From: an uncultured Selenomonadales bacterium
GTDB lineage: Bacteria > Bacillota > Negativicutes > Selenomonadales > Selenomonadaceae
Direction of reading: 5' to 3'
DNA length: 64,000 bases
NCBI GenBank assembly: GCA_947304355.1
Contig: CAMZAX010000005.1
Location: forward strand, 1 to 64,000
Shown: positions 39,492 through 48,720 of the stretch, piece after piece
Layout: every line of letters starts with the position of its first letter
Position numbering within the stretch: position 1 is the stretch's first letter
The notes under the pieces: generated by a model
The model's database searches: none
What the model was told of the DNA's origin: nothing
Seen by the model: only the letters and a program-made list of their open reading frames with translations
Translations under genes and position numbers: made by a program

Positions 39492-41393
39492 TTATTTCGT
39501 GAGCAGGTCGGTAATCTTGCCGGCGAAGTCTGCGGGATTGGCGGGCAAGACGCCTTCAATGAGCAACGCCAACGAGTAAAGCGTCGTGCACAGGTCTTTG
39601 AATTCGGGCGCGTCCTTGCCGAGCGCGTGCAGGCTTTCCAGCTTCTTGAAGACGGCGTGATTCGGGTTGAGTTCCAAAATCTGTGTCGCTTTGAACAGCG
39701 GATTCTTCATGTTGGCGAAAGTTTTTTCCATGGACAGCGAAGGACCGCCTTCGCCCGTGACGAGACACACTGCACCCGATTTCAGCCGCGAAGTCAAGCG
39801 AACTTCCTTCACGTCGTCGCCAATCGCGTCCTTGACGTCCTTGAGCAAATCTTCATGCGACTTGGCGATTTCGGCGACTTCGGCTTTGACTTTCTGTGAT
39901 TCGGCGTCGTCAAGGTCAAAGTCTTCGCGGGTTATCGACTGGAATTCTTTTTCGGCGTAATCGTGCAGGACTTGAATCGTGAATTCGTCGACGGGATCGG
40001 TAAGGTAAAGGACTTCGAGCCCGCGATCGCGCAACAATTCCATTTGCGGGAGCCGTTCAATCGCCGCAGAGTCTTTGCCGGGCGCGACGTAAATTTTCTT
40101 CTGGAAGTCGGGCATACGCGCAACGTATTCGGCGAGCGTCGCAAATTTGTTGTCCTTGGACGTTTGGAACAGGAGCAAATCTTTCAAGCTGTCCTTAACC
40201 TTTGAATCAAACATGCTGTTGTAAACGCCGATTTTGAGCGACTTGCCGAACTCGTTCCAAAATTCTTCGTACTTGGCGCGGTCGTCCTTGAGCATCTTGC
40301 CGAGCTGACGGAGAATATTTTTTTCCAACGCCTTGCCGATAACTTGGACTTCGGTGCTCTTCTGAAGGATTTCGCGGGAAATATTCAGCGGCAGGTCGGG
40401 CGAATCAACCAGCCCCTTGGCGAAACGCAGATATTCGGGCAAGAAGTCTTTGCACTTGTCCATAATGAACACGTGGCGCGAATACAGTTGCAGGCCGGCT
40501 TCGTAGTCGGTGTAGTAAAAATTGTAGGCGGCGTGCTTGGGAATGCAAAGCAGCGCGGTGTATTCGACGGTGCCTTCCGCCTTGACGTGAAAGACTTCAA
40601 GCGGCGATTCCCATTCGTGCAGTTGTTGCTTAAAAAATTCGTCGTAGTCTTCGCGGGTGAGTTCGGACTTACTGCGCGTCCAGAGCGGCTTCATTGAATT
40701 GACCGTGCGGATTTCGATTTCGGGCGTGTCTTCGGGCTTGCCCTTGACGGAAAAACTCATCTTGACGGGGTAGCGCACGAAGTCGGAATATTTTTTGATA
40801 AGGCGTTCGAGCTGATAAACGTCGGTGAAGTCGTATTCGTCGTCGCCGCAGAATTCGGGCTTGAGGTGCAAAATAACGGTCGTGCCGTGCGTCTCCTTGT
40901 CGCAGTCTTCGATTTCGTATTCGCCCGCGCCGTCTGAAGTCCACTTGACGCCCTGCGTGGTGCCCGCCTTGCGCGTGATGAGTTCAACTTTTTCGGCGAC
41001 GATGAACGCGGAATAAAAGCCCACGCCGAATTGACCGATGAGTTCCTGCGCGGCGGCGTTGGAGGCTTCGCGAATCTTGTCGAGAAAATCTTTGGTGCCG
41101 CTTTTGGCGATTGTGCCGATGTTGTTTATGACTTCTTCGCGCGTCATGCCGATTCCGTTGTCGCTGACGGCGACGGTTTCGGTGTCGGCGTCGGGGATAA
41201 CGAAAATTTCCGGGTCGAAGTCGTCGACGAGATCTTTGTTGGTGAGCAATTCGATTCTGAGCTTGTCGAGGGCGTCGCTTGCGTTCGAGATGAGTTCGCG
41301 CAAGAAAATTTCCTTGTTCGTGTAGATTGAGTTGACCACGAGGTCGAGGAGCCGTTTGGTTTCGGCTTGGAACTGCATTTTTTCAGCTGACAT
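39492..41393 (-). CDS. htpG: Molecular chaperone HtpG (Hsp90)
   Basis: ATP-dependent cytoplasmic chaperone. 633 residues with the GHKL ATPase motifs ELISNASDALDKL (near 32), DNGIGMT (near 84) and GQFGVGFYSAF (near 117), then middle and C-terminal dimer domains. ATG at 41393 follows AGGAGG by 9 bases; the longer frame upstream lacks support. Preceded at 20 bases by a small coiled-coil membrane protein gene. Confidence 0.95.
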   Translation of the reverse strand: MSAEKMQFQAETKRLLDLVVNSIYTNKEIFLRELISNASDALDKLRIELLTNKDLVDDFDPEIFVIPDADTETVAVSDNGIGMTREEVINNIGTIAKSGTKDFLDKIREASNAAAQELIGQFGVGFYSAFIVAEKVELITRKAGTTQGVKWTSDGAGEYEIEDCDKETHGTTVILHLKPEFCGDDEYDFTDVYQLERLIKKYSDFVRYPVKMSFSVKGKPEDTPEIEIRTVNSMKPLWTRSKSELTREDYDEFFKQQLHEWESPLEVFHVKAEGTVEYTALLCIPKHAAYNFYYTDYEAGLQLYSRHVFIMDKCKDFLPEYLRFAKGLVDSPDLPLNISREILQKSTEVQVIGKALEKNILRQLGKMLKDDRAKYEEFWNEFGKSLKIGVYNSMFDSKVKDSLKDLLLFQTSKDNKFATLAEYVARMPDFQKKIYVAPGKDSAAIERLPQMELLRDRGLEVLYLTDPVDEFTIQVLHDYAEKEFQSITREDFDLDDAESQKVKAEVAEIAKSHEDLLKDVKDAIGDDVKEVRLTSRLKSGAVCLVTGEGGPSLSMEKTFANMKNPLFKATQILELNPNHAVFKKLESLHALGKDAPEFKDLCTTLYSLALLIEGVLPANPADFAGKITDLLTK

Positions 41394-41412
41394 AAAAAAT
41401 TTGCCTCCTGTG

Positions 41413-41727
41413 TTATTTGGAAAGGATTGAGTAAAGCACGCCGAGCGCAATGCCGACCGTCGAAATAGTTGCTATTTGTCCGTGGTTTGTCGAAGACTGC
41501 ATAACTTTACGCAAATCGTTGATATTGGCATTCAATTCTTGCCGGGTAGATTTCAGTTCTTCTTCAAGTCGATCCATTCTATGTTCGAGCCTGTCCATGC
41601 GCTGATTGAGTTCTTTACGCGTTTCTTTGACTTCGGTTTTAGTATCTTGCAACTGTTCCCAAAGTATTTCGGTATAAGTCGGACGTTCGCGAGTTTGACT
41701 TTTACCGTTGAGTTGCGGTGCCGGCAT
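41413..41727 (-). CDS. Small coiled-coil protein with C-terminal membrane helix (104 aa)
   Basis: Basic N-terminus, then a coiled coil (RMDRLEHRMDRLEEELKSTR, residues about 43-62) and a C-terminal hydrophobic helix (GQIATISTVGIALGVLYSIL). The design matches the protein at 34372-34641. AAGGAGG lies before the ATG. The gene is upstream of htpG and may share a transcript with it; function unknown. Confidence 0.62.
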   Translation of the reverse strand: MPAPQLNGKSQTRERPTYTEILWEQLQDTKTEVKETRKELNQRMDRLEHRMDRLEEELKSTRQELNANINDLRKVMQSSTNHGQIATISTVGIALGVLYSILSK

Positions 41728-41742
41728 AGAAATTCCTCCTTG

Positions 41743-41775
41743 GAAAAAAAATCAGCGGCGAATGCTCACCGCCGA
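41743..41775 (-). terminator. Terminator of prs
   Basis: Minus strand CGGCG-GTGAGCATT-CGCCG followed by T9. Confidence 0.65.
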
Positions 41776-41793
41776 AGGAATTTTTATCGCAAC

Positions 41794-42753
41794 TTATTTA
41801 AACAACACGCTGACCGAGCGGTGCGACTGAATGTTCAAGATAACGTCGCCGATAGCTTCTGCCATGCTGAGCACGGTGATTTTGGGCGACTGCTTTTCGG
41901 GCGGCAGGGCAATCGTGTCGGTGATAACAAGCTGTTCGATGTCGGAGTTGTTGATTTTTTCGACGGCGTTCTTGCTGAGGACGGCGTGTGTGCACGCGGC
42001 AATAACCTGTTTCGCGCCGAGTTTCTTGAGAGCCTTCGCGCCTTCGCAAAGACTGCCCGCCGTGTCAACGATGTCGTCAATCATGAGCGCGACTTTGCCG
42101 TTGACTTCGCCGATAATGCTCATGACTTCCGCTTCGCCGGGACGCGGACGCCGCTTTTCGATTATGGCAATCGGAGCCTTGAGATAGTCCGCCAATTCGC
42201 GGGCGCGAGTGACGCCGCCGAGGTCGGGCGACACGACAACCAAATCGTCGCCGAAATTGCGTCCTTTGAAGTAGTTGGCGAGAACGGGTGCGGCCTTCAA
42301 GTGGTCGACGGGGATGTCGAAGAAACCCTGAATTTGTCCCGCGTGCAAGTCGACAGTCAAAACCCTGTTCATACCCGCCGCGACCATCAAGTTGGCGACG
42401 AGTTTGGCGGAAATGGGCTCACGACCGCGCGTCTTGCGGTCTTGGCGGGCGTAGGCGTAATACGGGACGACGGCTGTGATTGAGTGCGCCGAAGCCCGCT
42501 TGCAGGCGTCCGCCATAATCAGCAAGTCCATCAAGTTGTCGTTGACGGGCTGCGAAGTCGGCTGAACAATGAAAATATCCTTGGCGCGAATGCTGTCTTT
42601 AATCATGACTTGCGATTCGCCGTTGTTGAAACGTCCGACGAAGGTGTCGAAGATTTCAACGCCGATGTGCTTGGCGATTTTCGCCGCCAATTCGGGATTG
42701 GCGTTTCCCGTCATCAAACAGAGTTTACTGACCGCGTTGGTGCTCATGCTCAC
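41794..42753 (-). CDS. prs: Ribose-phosphate pyrophosphokinase
   Basis: Makes PRPP from ribose 5-phosphate and ATP for nucleotide, His and Trp synthesis. About 319 residues with FNNGESQVMIKDSIR near 47, the PRPP-binding VVSPDLGGVTRARELADYL near 215, and MIDDIVDTAGSLCEGAK. GTG at 42753 (9 bases after GGGGAG) fits better than ATG at 42747 (15 bases). It is the distal end of the glmU cluster, as in many Firmicutes. Confidence 0.95.
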   Translation of the reverse strand: MSMSTNAVSKLCLMTGNANPELAAKIAKHIGVEIFDTFVGRFNNGESQVMIKDSIRAKDIFIVQPTSQPVNDNLMDLLIMADACKRASAHSITAVVPYYAYARQDRKTRGREPISAKLVANLMVAAGMNRVLTVDLHAGQIQGFFDIPVDHLKAAPVLANYFKGRNFGDDLVVVSPDLGGVTRARELADYLKAPIAIIEKRRPRPGEAEVMSIIGEVNGKVALMIDDIVDTAGSLCEGAKALKKLGAKQVIAACTHAVLSKNAVEKINNSDIEQLVITDTIALPPEKQSPKITVLSMAEAIGDVILNIQSHRSVSVLFK

Positions 42754-42785
42754 GTTGAACAACTCCCCTAAAAAATTTTTGCGTT

Positions 42786-43685
42786 CTATTTAAGCGGTGT
42801 CTTCTTGCCGTAAAGCAACAAATCCCAAACGTCGTAGGCTTGCACTTCGCCCGAAAGGACGCCTTCCGCCGCGTGCAACAGATTGCCGCCGCAAAGTTCG
42901 GGACTGAGATAAAAGCCCGACTCAAGCTCCGTTTCAAACGGCACGAAGCAAGCCTTTTTGGCGTAAGGCAGGCAGTCAAACCGCTCCAACACGGCGGGGC
43001 TTGACGTGTGCATCGTCACCAGGACGTTTGACCAGTTGATTTTGTCTTTGCGCGCGTTCCACAGTTCAAAGGCGTCGGCGTCGCTTGTGTAGCTGTTCAT
43101 AAACCATTGCGTGCCGTCAAGCCAGAAAATCGGGTAGCTGAGCCCCAAATCCGCGTTGTATTCCGTGCGCTCAAAGTGCAAGTCTTTCTTGAGGTGCCAA
43201 CGCGCCTCCGGCAGGAAGTTCATGAAATGTTCTTCGGAAGTGTACATGCCGATTGTCGGCGACAGTTCGGGCAAGCCGAGCTTGTGATAGGCGATGCCTG
43301 CCCACCAGCCCATTGACAGAATCGACAGATTTGACTTGCGCAGCGCGGCGTATTTTTCGGGCGTGAAACCCGGCAAGCAAACCGTGCGGTCGAGGACAAA
43401 TTTATCGGTGTCGAGACCGAGCTCCTTAGCTTCCGCGACAATCGGCGCAAGGTCGACGTCGTGACCCGTAACCAAAATTAAATCGTAGTCGAGTTTAAGC
43501 AGATCGCGCTTGTCGATTGTGTTGAGCCTGTTAATCGGCATGGGCACCGACTCCACGACGCCGACGAGATTCGCACTGCCGCGCGGCTTATCCAACGCGG
43601 CGAAGGCGGGCTTCAAAAAATTTTGACCGTGCGCCTTGGCTTGCGTGGCAACCGTGTCGTACTGCACCCAAACTACAATGTTCAT
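42786..43685 (-). CDS. DUF1919-like protein, possible cell-surface glycan enzyme (299 aa)
   Basis: A central segment reading WAGIAYHKLGLPELSPTIGM then EEHFMNFL matches the DUF1919 pattern found in capsule and exopolysaccharide loci. It also has an N-terminal alpha/beta region (MNIVVWVQYDTVATQ) that may bind a nucleotide or sugar, with a DLILVTGHDVDL strand-turn. No signal peptide or membrane helix, so cytoplasmic. AAAGGAGG precedes the ATG. It lies between glmU and prs, framed on its 5' side by a heptad array. Confidence 0.7.
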   Translation of the reverse strand: MNIVVWVQYDTVATQAKAHGQNFLKPAFAALDKPRGSANLVGVVESVPMPINRLNTIDKRDLLKLDYDLILVTGHDVDLAPIVAEAKELGLDTDKFVLDRTVCLPGFTPEKYAALRKSNLSILSMGWWAGIAYHKLGLPELSPTIGMYTSEEHFMNFLPEARWHLKKDLHFERTEYNADLGLSYPIFWLDGTQWFMNSYTSDADAFELWNARKDKINWSNVLVTMHTSSPAVLERFDCLPYAKKACFVPFETELESGFYLSPELCGGNLLHAAEGVLSGEVQAYDVWDLLLYGKKTPLK

Positions 43686-43702
43686 GAAAAGGCCTCCTTT
43701 GG

Positions 43703-43766
43703 AAGGGACAAGGGTTAAGGGACAAGGCAAAAACTCTTGTCCCTGCTCCCTTGTCCCTTATCCCTT
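43703..43766. repeat. Heptad arrays forming a hairpin after glmU
   Basis: The glmU stop codon is the TAA within GGGATAAGGGACAAGGGAG on the minus strand; after a short A/T loop comes the complementary TTGTCCC array. A long stem-loop between glmU and the DUF1919 gene results. Confidence 0.8.
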
Positions 43767-45119
43767 CCGTTTGTCGTTCCAGACTTCGATATTCGTTTGA
43801 CGCGAGCGCGCGACGGCTAAGTTGCCCTTGGGCACGTCCTTGGTTATGGTCGAGCCGGCGGCAATGTACGCGCCTTCCTCAACCGTGACGGGCGCAACCA
43901 GATTCGTGTTACAGCCGATAAACGCGTTGTCGCCGATTGTCGTGCGGAATTTTTTCTTGCCGTCGTAATTGCAAGTGACGGTGCCGCAACCGATGTTGAC
44001 GCCTCTGCCGATGTCCGCGTCGCCGATGTATTGCAAGTGCGGGAGCTTGGTGCCTTCGCCGACGTTGGAGTTTTTGATTTCGACGAAGTTGCCGATTTTG
44101 ACGTTCTCGCCAATCGTGGTGCCGGGGCGAATGTGAACGTAAGGACCGAGCGTGACGCCGTCGCAAATCTCCGCCTCGTGACAGTAGCTGAACTGCGCGG
44201 TAACCCGATTGCCGACAGTCATATCCGTGAAGCGAATGTTCGGGCCGATGTTGCAGTCTTCGCCGATAACGGTCTTGCCCTCAAGGTAGGTGTTGGGGCG
44301 AATAATCGTGTCCTGCCCGATTTCAACGTCGCAGTCGATAAAGGTCGTGTTGGGGTCGACGATTGTAACGCCGCTGTCCATGAGAGCGCGTTCCTTGCGC
44401 ATGCGAAGGGCGCGGTCGGCTGCGGCGAGTTGCACGCGTGAATTTATGCCGAGCGTTTCGTCGGCGTATTGAGCTTTGAACGCGCCGATTTGTTCGCCCG
44501 CTGCCATGAGAATCGGCAAGACGTCGGGCAAGTAGTATTCGCCCTGCGCGTTGTCGTTTTTGACATTGGCGAGCGCGCCGAAAAGTTTTTTCACGTCGAA
44601 GCAATAGACGCCGGCGTTGACCTCGTTGATTTTCTTTTCAAGTTCGGTGGCGTCCTTATCTTCGACGATTTTTTTAAACGCGCCGTCGGTGTCGCGAATG
44701 ATTCTGCCGTAACCCGTGGCGTCGGGCATTTTGGCGGTCAGGACGGTCGCCGCGCAGGCAGAGCCTTCGTGAGCCGCGACGAAATCTTTCAGCAGTTCGC
44801 CCGTCAAAAGCGGGGTGTCGCCGCACAAAATTAAAAGCGTGCCTTCTGAGTCGGTGAAATTTTTTTCGGCGGCAAGGACTGCGTGACCCGTGCCGAGTTG
44901 TTCCGCTTGCAAGACGAATTCGACGCCCGTTATGGTTTTTTCGACGAGCTCCGCGCCCGAACCGATTACGACGACCTCACGCGACGAGCCGGCTTTTTTT
45001 ACCGCGTCGATTACGTGTTGAAGCATGGGTTTGCCGCCGACTTTATGCAGGACTTTGGGTACTTTGCTTTTCATGCGCGTGCCCTTGCCCGCCGCCAATA
45101 TCAATGTTTCCAGTTTCAT
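43758..45119 (-). CDS. glmU: Bifunctional UDP-N-acetylglucosamine pyrophosphorylase / glucosamine-1-phosphate N-acetyltransferase
   Basis: Makes UDP-GlcNAc for peptidoglycan and LPS. 453 residues: N-terminal nucleotidyltransferase (LILAAGKGTRMKSKVPKVLH at residues 5-24, GDTPLL near 100), then a left-handed beta-helix acetyltransferase with hexapeptide repeats and the catalytic-region SYCHEAEICDGVTLGPYVHI. Its last codon and stop lie in a heptad repeat, so the natural C-terminal tail seems trimmed. Confidence 0.95.
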   Translation of the reverse strand: MKLETLILAAGKGTRMKSKVPKVLHKVGGKPMLQHVIDAVKKAGSSREVVVIGSGAELVEKTITGVEFVLQAEQLGTGHAVLAAEKNFTDSEGTLLILCGDTPLLTGELLKDFVAAHEGSACAATVLTAKMPDATGYGRIIRDTDGAFKKIVEDKDATELEKKINEVNAGVYCFDVKKLFGALANVKNDNAQGEYYLPDVLPILMAAGEQIGAFKAQYADETLGINSRVQLAAADRALRMRKERALMDSGVTIVDPNTTFIDCDVEIGQDTIIRPNTYLEGKTVIGEDCNIGPNIRFTDMTVGNRVTAQFSYCHEAEICDGVTLGPYVHIRPGTTIGENVKIGNFVEIKNSNVGEGTKLPHLQYIGDADIGRGVNIGCGTVTCNYDGKKKFRTTIGDNAFIGCNTNLVAPVTVEEGAYIAAGSTITKDVPKGNLAVARSRQTNIEVWNDKRKG

Positions 45120-45132
45120 AAGCCAACCTCCT

Positions 45133-45474
45133 TTAGGCTGTCTTCCTGAATTTTTTTGCCTTATTGCGTTTCTTCATATCCAAGATCTTCCTCAACTGCA
45201 ACAAATCTCCGTAAAGTTCGGTGTCCGCGTAAACGTACTGCGCAAAGCTGTTTTTGTCGTCAAGCTTAATGTCTTCGAGTTTGCTCGGCTTGGGGATAGG
45301 GTCGCCGCATTTTTCCGCGTCCCACAGCATCAAATTCAAAACGTCGTCAGCGTAATCAATCGCTTCTGCTAAGGTGTAACCATACGTAAAACAATTTTCC
45401 ATATCGGGAAAGTGAACAGAATACGTTTTTGATTCCTCGTCCCACGTGAAGACGGCAGGGTAAATGCATTTCAT
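45133..45474 (-). CDS. hicB: HicB-family antitoxin (second hicAB pair)
   Basis: 113 residues: HicB-like partial RNase H fold (YPAVFTWDEESKTYSVHFPD, FTYGYTLAEAIDYADDVLNL) and a Lys/Arg-rich C-terminal tail. It should neutralise the HicA encoded 13 bases upstream and may autoregulate the pair. Start supported by GAGGAG. Sits just before glmU. Confidence 0.88.
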   Translation of the reverse strand: MKCIYPAVFTWDEESKTYSVHFPDMENCFTYGYTLAEAIDYADDVLNLMLWDAEKCGDPIPKPSKLEDIKLDDKNSFAQYVYADTELYGDLLQLRKILDMKKRNKAKKFRKTA

Positions 45475-45487
45475 AAAAGACCACTCC

Positions 45488-45673
45488 TCATCTTTTTATG
45501 CCGGCTTGTTTAAAAATGTCTTCTGCCAAATATTTCGGCAAATCTTGTCCCGAATGGCGCGGTACGCTAAATTTTTTCCCGTTGGCGTTTATCCACTTTT
45601 CGTGATCAGAACCATTCTTCCAAAATTGACAACCGTGTTGCCGCAAAATTTTTAACAATTCGGAGCATTTCAT
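45488..45673 (-). CDS. hicA: HicA-family mRNA interferase toxin (second pair)
   Basis: 61 residues: LLKILRQHGCQFWKNGSDHE contains the GSxH region of the active site, and FSVPRHSGQDLPKYLAEDIF is the typical C-terminus. The ATG overlaps the stop of the GntR gene (ATGA). Classical order hicA-hicB, unlike the pair at 28.4 kb. Confidence 0.88.
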   Translation of the reverse strand: MKCSELLKILRQHGCQFWKNGSDHEKWINANGKKFSVPRHSGQDLPKYLAEDIFKQAGIKR

Positions 45674-46353
45674 TTGCCAACACCCTTGCGCATGGCTTTA
45701 AGCAGAGTTTCTTCGGCGCGTTCCATGTGGCGTTCGGCGGCGTCGCGAGCGGCGTCCACGTCGCCGGCAGCAATGGCCTCAACCATGGCGCGATGTTCTT
45801 CGAGCGTCTCTTGCAGTCTGCCGGGGTAAGACATGGACAACGTGCGGAAGCGGGCGAGCTGTTCTTTAAGGTTGCTGATAATCGCGACGAGCCGGTCGTT
45901 GCGGCTGACCTGGTAAAGCAAGCCGTGAAATTCAATGTCCGTCGCGACGATTTTGTCCATGTCTTTGCGTTCGATGTGCCCTTCGATTTCGGCGAGCAGG
46001 GCGCGGAGTCTGTCCAATTCTTCGGGCTCAATGCGAATCGCAGCCAAACCCGTCGACAGCGATTCGAGTGCCGAGCGAATCTCAAAAATTTCTTTGACGT
46101 CGTGCACCGACACGCTTGAAACGTAAGTGCCCCTGCGCGGCATCATGATAACGTAACCTTCCTGTTCGAGCTTGCGAATGGCTTCGCGGACGGGCGTGCG
46201 ACTGATTCCGAGCTCTTCGGCAAGCTGAACTTCCATGAGCCTTTCGCCCGGCTCCAAAATCCCGCGCCTTATCGCGTCGCGCAACGCTTCACAAACGGTT
46301 TCGCGCAACGGCTGATAGCTGTCTATCGTTATCGGTTGCAGTCTGTTGCCCAT
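45670..46353 (-). CDS. GntR-family (FCD type) transcriptional regulator
   Basis: 227 residues: winged helix with AEELGISRTPVREAIRKLEQ near 46-65, wing PRRGTYVSSV, and an all-helical FCD domain with metal-ligand-like Asp/His positions (ATDIEFHGLLYQ, EEHRAMVEAI). ATG at 46353 is preferred, 9 bases after AAGGA; an ATG two codons upstream is too close. Conserved position between ispE and glmU in Negativicutes-like clusters. Targets unknown. Confidence 0.87.
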   Translation of the reverse strand: MGNRLQPITIDSYQPLRETVCEALRDAIRRGILEPGERLMEVQLAEELGISRTPVREAIRKLEQEGYVIMMPRRGTYVSSVSVHDVKEIFEIRSALESLSTGLAAIRIEPEELDRLRALLAEIEGHIERKDMDKIVATDIEFHGLLYQVSRNDRLVAIISNLKEQLARFRTLSMSYPGRLQETLEEHRAMVEAIAAGDVDAARDAAERHMERAEETLLKAMRKGVGK

Positions 46354-46369
46354 AGTCATTCATCCTTAC

Positions 46370-47224
46370 TCAATGAAACTTCGTGATAAAAACTTGCGTG
46401 TCGACGGCGGCGGCAATTCTTTTAGCCGCAGCGTCGTCGTCAGTCAATGCAAAAACCGTCGGACCGGAGCCGCTCATCAAAGCGACTCGTGCACCGGCGG
46501 AAAGGAACTTCCTTTTGCAGTCGGCAACGGCGGGGATTTTCTTAAGCGCAACGCTTTCGAGGACGTTGGAGAAATTTTTAAACGCCGCGTCATAATCGCC
46601 GCTTGCCATCTGCGCGATAATCTCTTGCGTGGGCGGGTGAACGGTTGCGGGTTGCGCGTCGTAGGTTTTGTAAGCCCAAGCCGTAGAAATTTCGCCGTCG
46701 GGTTTGGCAAGGACGACGCCGAACTTTTTCACGGGAGCGAGCCGCGTCAAGACTTCGCCGCGCCCTTCGGAAAGACACGTGCCGCCGATTATGCAAAAGG
46801 GAACGTCCGAGCCTACACACGCGCCGATTGTGCAAAGTTCGTCTTCAGTCAAGTGCAGGTCGTAAAGGCGATTCATGCCGCGAATAACCGCCGCCGCGTC
46901 AGCCGAGCCGCCCGCCAAGCCTGCCGCCGCCGGGATTTTTTTCGTCAGCGCAATCGCGACGCCCAAATCTTTGCCGCAAAATTTTTGAAACTCGACAGCC
47001 GCGCGCCACGCCAAATTTCGTTCGTCGGTCGGAATGGTTTCGCCGCCCGCTATGCCCGTCGCGTCCATTGCCAACGTCACGCCGCCCGAAATTTTTTCAA
47101 GCGTCACCGCGTCCGCCAAGGCAATCGTCTGCATTATCATCGACACTTCGTGATAGCCGTCCGCACGCACGCCCAAAATATCCAGCGTCAAGTTGATTTT
47201 CGCCCGCGCAAATTCCTTAAGCAT
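46370..47224 (-). CDS. ispE: 4-diphosphocytidyl-2-C-methyl-D-erythritol kinase
   Basis: GHMP kinase of the MEP isoprenoid pathway. 284 residues with ARAKINLTLDILGVRADGYH near residue 6, the ATP loop KKIPAAAGLAGGSADAAAVI near 92, and a late GSGPTVFAL motif. ATG at 47224 (MLKEFARAK) has GGTGAG close upstream and matches the family start; the longer frame does not. Confidence 0.95.
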   Translation of the reverse strand: MLKEFARAKINLTLDILGVRADGYHEVSMIMQTIALADAVTLEKISGGVTLAMDATGIAGGETIPTDERNLAWRAAVEFQKFCGKDLGVAIALTKKIPAAAGLAGGSADAAAVIRGMNRLYDLHLTEDELCTIGACVGSDVPFCIIGGTCLSEGRGEVLTRLAPVKKFGVVLAKPDGEISTAWAYKTYDAQPATVHPPTQEIIAQMASGDYDAAFKNFSNVLESVALKKIPAVADCKRKFLSAGARVALMSGSGPTVFALTDDDAAAKRIAAAVDTQVFITKFH

Positions 47225-47294
47225 TAACTCACCACGCCTATTAAATTTTCGGCGAAATTCTACCACGCTTTATTTTAGTTGGCAAGGTTGACGT

Positions 47295-48575
47295 TCATTC
47301 GTGCCACTCAAACTCAAGCCCGCCGATATGAACGGTCGTGCCCTCCTTGATTCCGCGAGCCTTCAACAGAGCGTCGAGGTTCTTCATGCGCCAGATGAAT
47401 TGGAAACGGCGCAAACCCTCCGTGTTGTCGAAGTTGGTCATTGCGACGATTTTCTCAAGGTTCTTGTTGCGAACGATGAACTCCGCCGCGTCGTTGCGTT
47501 CGATTATGACGGAGTCGTCGTCCTTAGCCACGTCGAAGACTTTCACGGCGTCGACGACGGGTTCAACTTCCTTGCCGAGTTCGTCAAGCCGCTTGCCGAC
47601 GAAATTAATCAGCGCGTCAAGATTTTCGTGCGCGGCGGCAGATATTGCAAAGAACGGAATATTTTCCTGCGCGGCGAGCCGTTCAAGGGCGGGCAAGTTG
47701 TCATTGGCTTGCGGCAGGTCGATTTTGTTGGCAACGAGGATTTGCGGACGCTTGGAAAGTTTTTCGCTGTAGCGTTTCAATTCGGCGTTAATCTTTTGAA
47801 AATCGGCAACGGGGTCGCGTCCGTCAACAGCCGCCGCGTCGACGATGTGCAGGATTAATTTCGTGCGTTCGATGTGGCGCAGGAAGTCATGCCCCAAGCC
47901 GACACCGTCCGCCGCGCCTTCGATAAGCCCGGGGATGTCCGCCATGACGAAAGATTTTTCGTAGCCGAGACTGACAACGCCCAACACCGGCACGAGCGTC
48001 GTGAAGTGATAATCGGCGATTTCGGGGCGCGCGGAGCTGACGGCGGCTATCAAGCTGGACTTGCCGACGCTGGGATAGCCGACAAGCCCGACGTCCGCCA
48101 AAAGTTTCAGTTCAAGCAACAGTTCGCGACTTTCGCCGGGCTCACCGTATTCGGCAAAGGTTGGGGCACGTCGCGACGCCGATTTGAATTTGGCATTGCC
48201 TCTGCCGCCGCGTCCGCCGCGTGCGACGATTGCGCGCTGACCGAGCTCCGTCAAGTCGGCAAGCACTTCACCGGTCGTCGCGTCCTTGACGAGCGTGCCC
48301 TGCGGGACTTTGATAACGCAATCGTCCGCGCCGCGCCCGAATTGTTTTTTAACGTCGCCGGCAGTGCCGTTGTCCGCCGTGAATCTGCGGTTGAATCGGA
48401 AGTTCAGCAGGGTGTTGACGTTCGCATCGACTTCAAGAACAACGTCGCCGCCCTTGCCGCCGTCGCCGCCGTCGGGTCCGCCTTTGGGCACAAATTTTTC
48501 GCGGCGGAAGGACGATTTGCCGTTGCCGCCGTCGCCCGCCCGCACGCTGATTTTGCCTCTGTCTATGAATTGCAT
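47295..48575 (-). CDS. obgE: Obg family GTPase
   Basis: Ribosome-associated GTPase for 50S assembly and stress response. 426 residues: glycine-rich Obg domain (GGDGGKGGDVVLEVD near 35), G domain with VGYPSVGKSSLIAAVSSA near 165, NKID and SAAA motifs, then a C-terminal OCT domain (residues about 345-426, FDNTEGLRRFQFIW). ATG at 48575 follows GGAGG by 9 bases. It diverges from glgB across a heptad array. Confidence 0.95.
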   Translation of the reverse strand: MQFIDRGKISVRAGDGGNGKSSFRREKFVPKGGPDGGDGGKGGDVVLEVDANVNTLLNFRFNRRFTADNGTAGDVKKQFGRGADDCVIKVPQGTLVKDATTGEVLADLTELGQRAIVARGGRGGRGNAKFKSASRRAPTFAEYGEPGESRELLLELKLLADVGLVGYPSVGKSSLIAAVSSARPEIADYHFTTLVPVLGVVSLGYEKSFVMADIPGLIEGAADGVGLGHDFLRHIERTKLILHIVDAAAVDGRDPVADFQKINAELKRYSEKLSKRPQILVANKIDLPQANDNLPALERLAAQENIPFFAISAAAHENLDALINFVGKRLDELGKEVEPVVDAVKVFDVAKDDDSVIIERNDAAEFIVRNKNLEKIVAMTNFDNTEGLRRFQFIWRMKNLDALLKARGIKEGTTVHIGGLEFEWHE

Positions 48576-48598
48576 TTGATTTGCCTCCGTCATAACAT

Positions 48599-48640
48599 CT
48601 AGTTCCTAGTTCCTAGTTCCTAGTTCCTAGTTCCTAAATT
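48599..48640. repeat. Heptad repeat array, TAGTTCC family
   Basis: Nearly six perfect tandem units of TAGTTCC, between the divergent obgE and glgB genes, ending just before the glgB promoter. Confidence 0.9.
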
Positions 48641-48651
48641 CTATATCAGTC

Positions 48652-48680
48652 TTGATTAAAAAACAACGATTTGCTACAAT
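48652..48680 (+). promoter_or_regulatory. Predicted glgB promoter
   Basis: TTGATT (48652-48657), 17-base spacer, TACAAT (48675-48680), 40 bases before the ATG. Confidence 0.65.
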
Positions 48681-48720
48681 CGACGCGGTAAACTCAAATG
48701 CGATTAGGGGAGGAATGATT

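Noticed and set aside
41413-41727. Holin accessory (XhlA) and prophage remnant near htpG
   Set aside because: Only the coiled-coil plus anchor layout is shared; no phage genes are present around it.
45133-45673. hicAB near glmU as part of a mobile element
   Set aside because: No transposase, integrase, flanking direct repeats or attachment site was seen; simple insertion is all that can be said.
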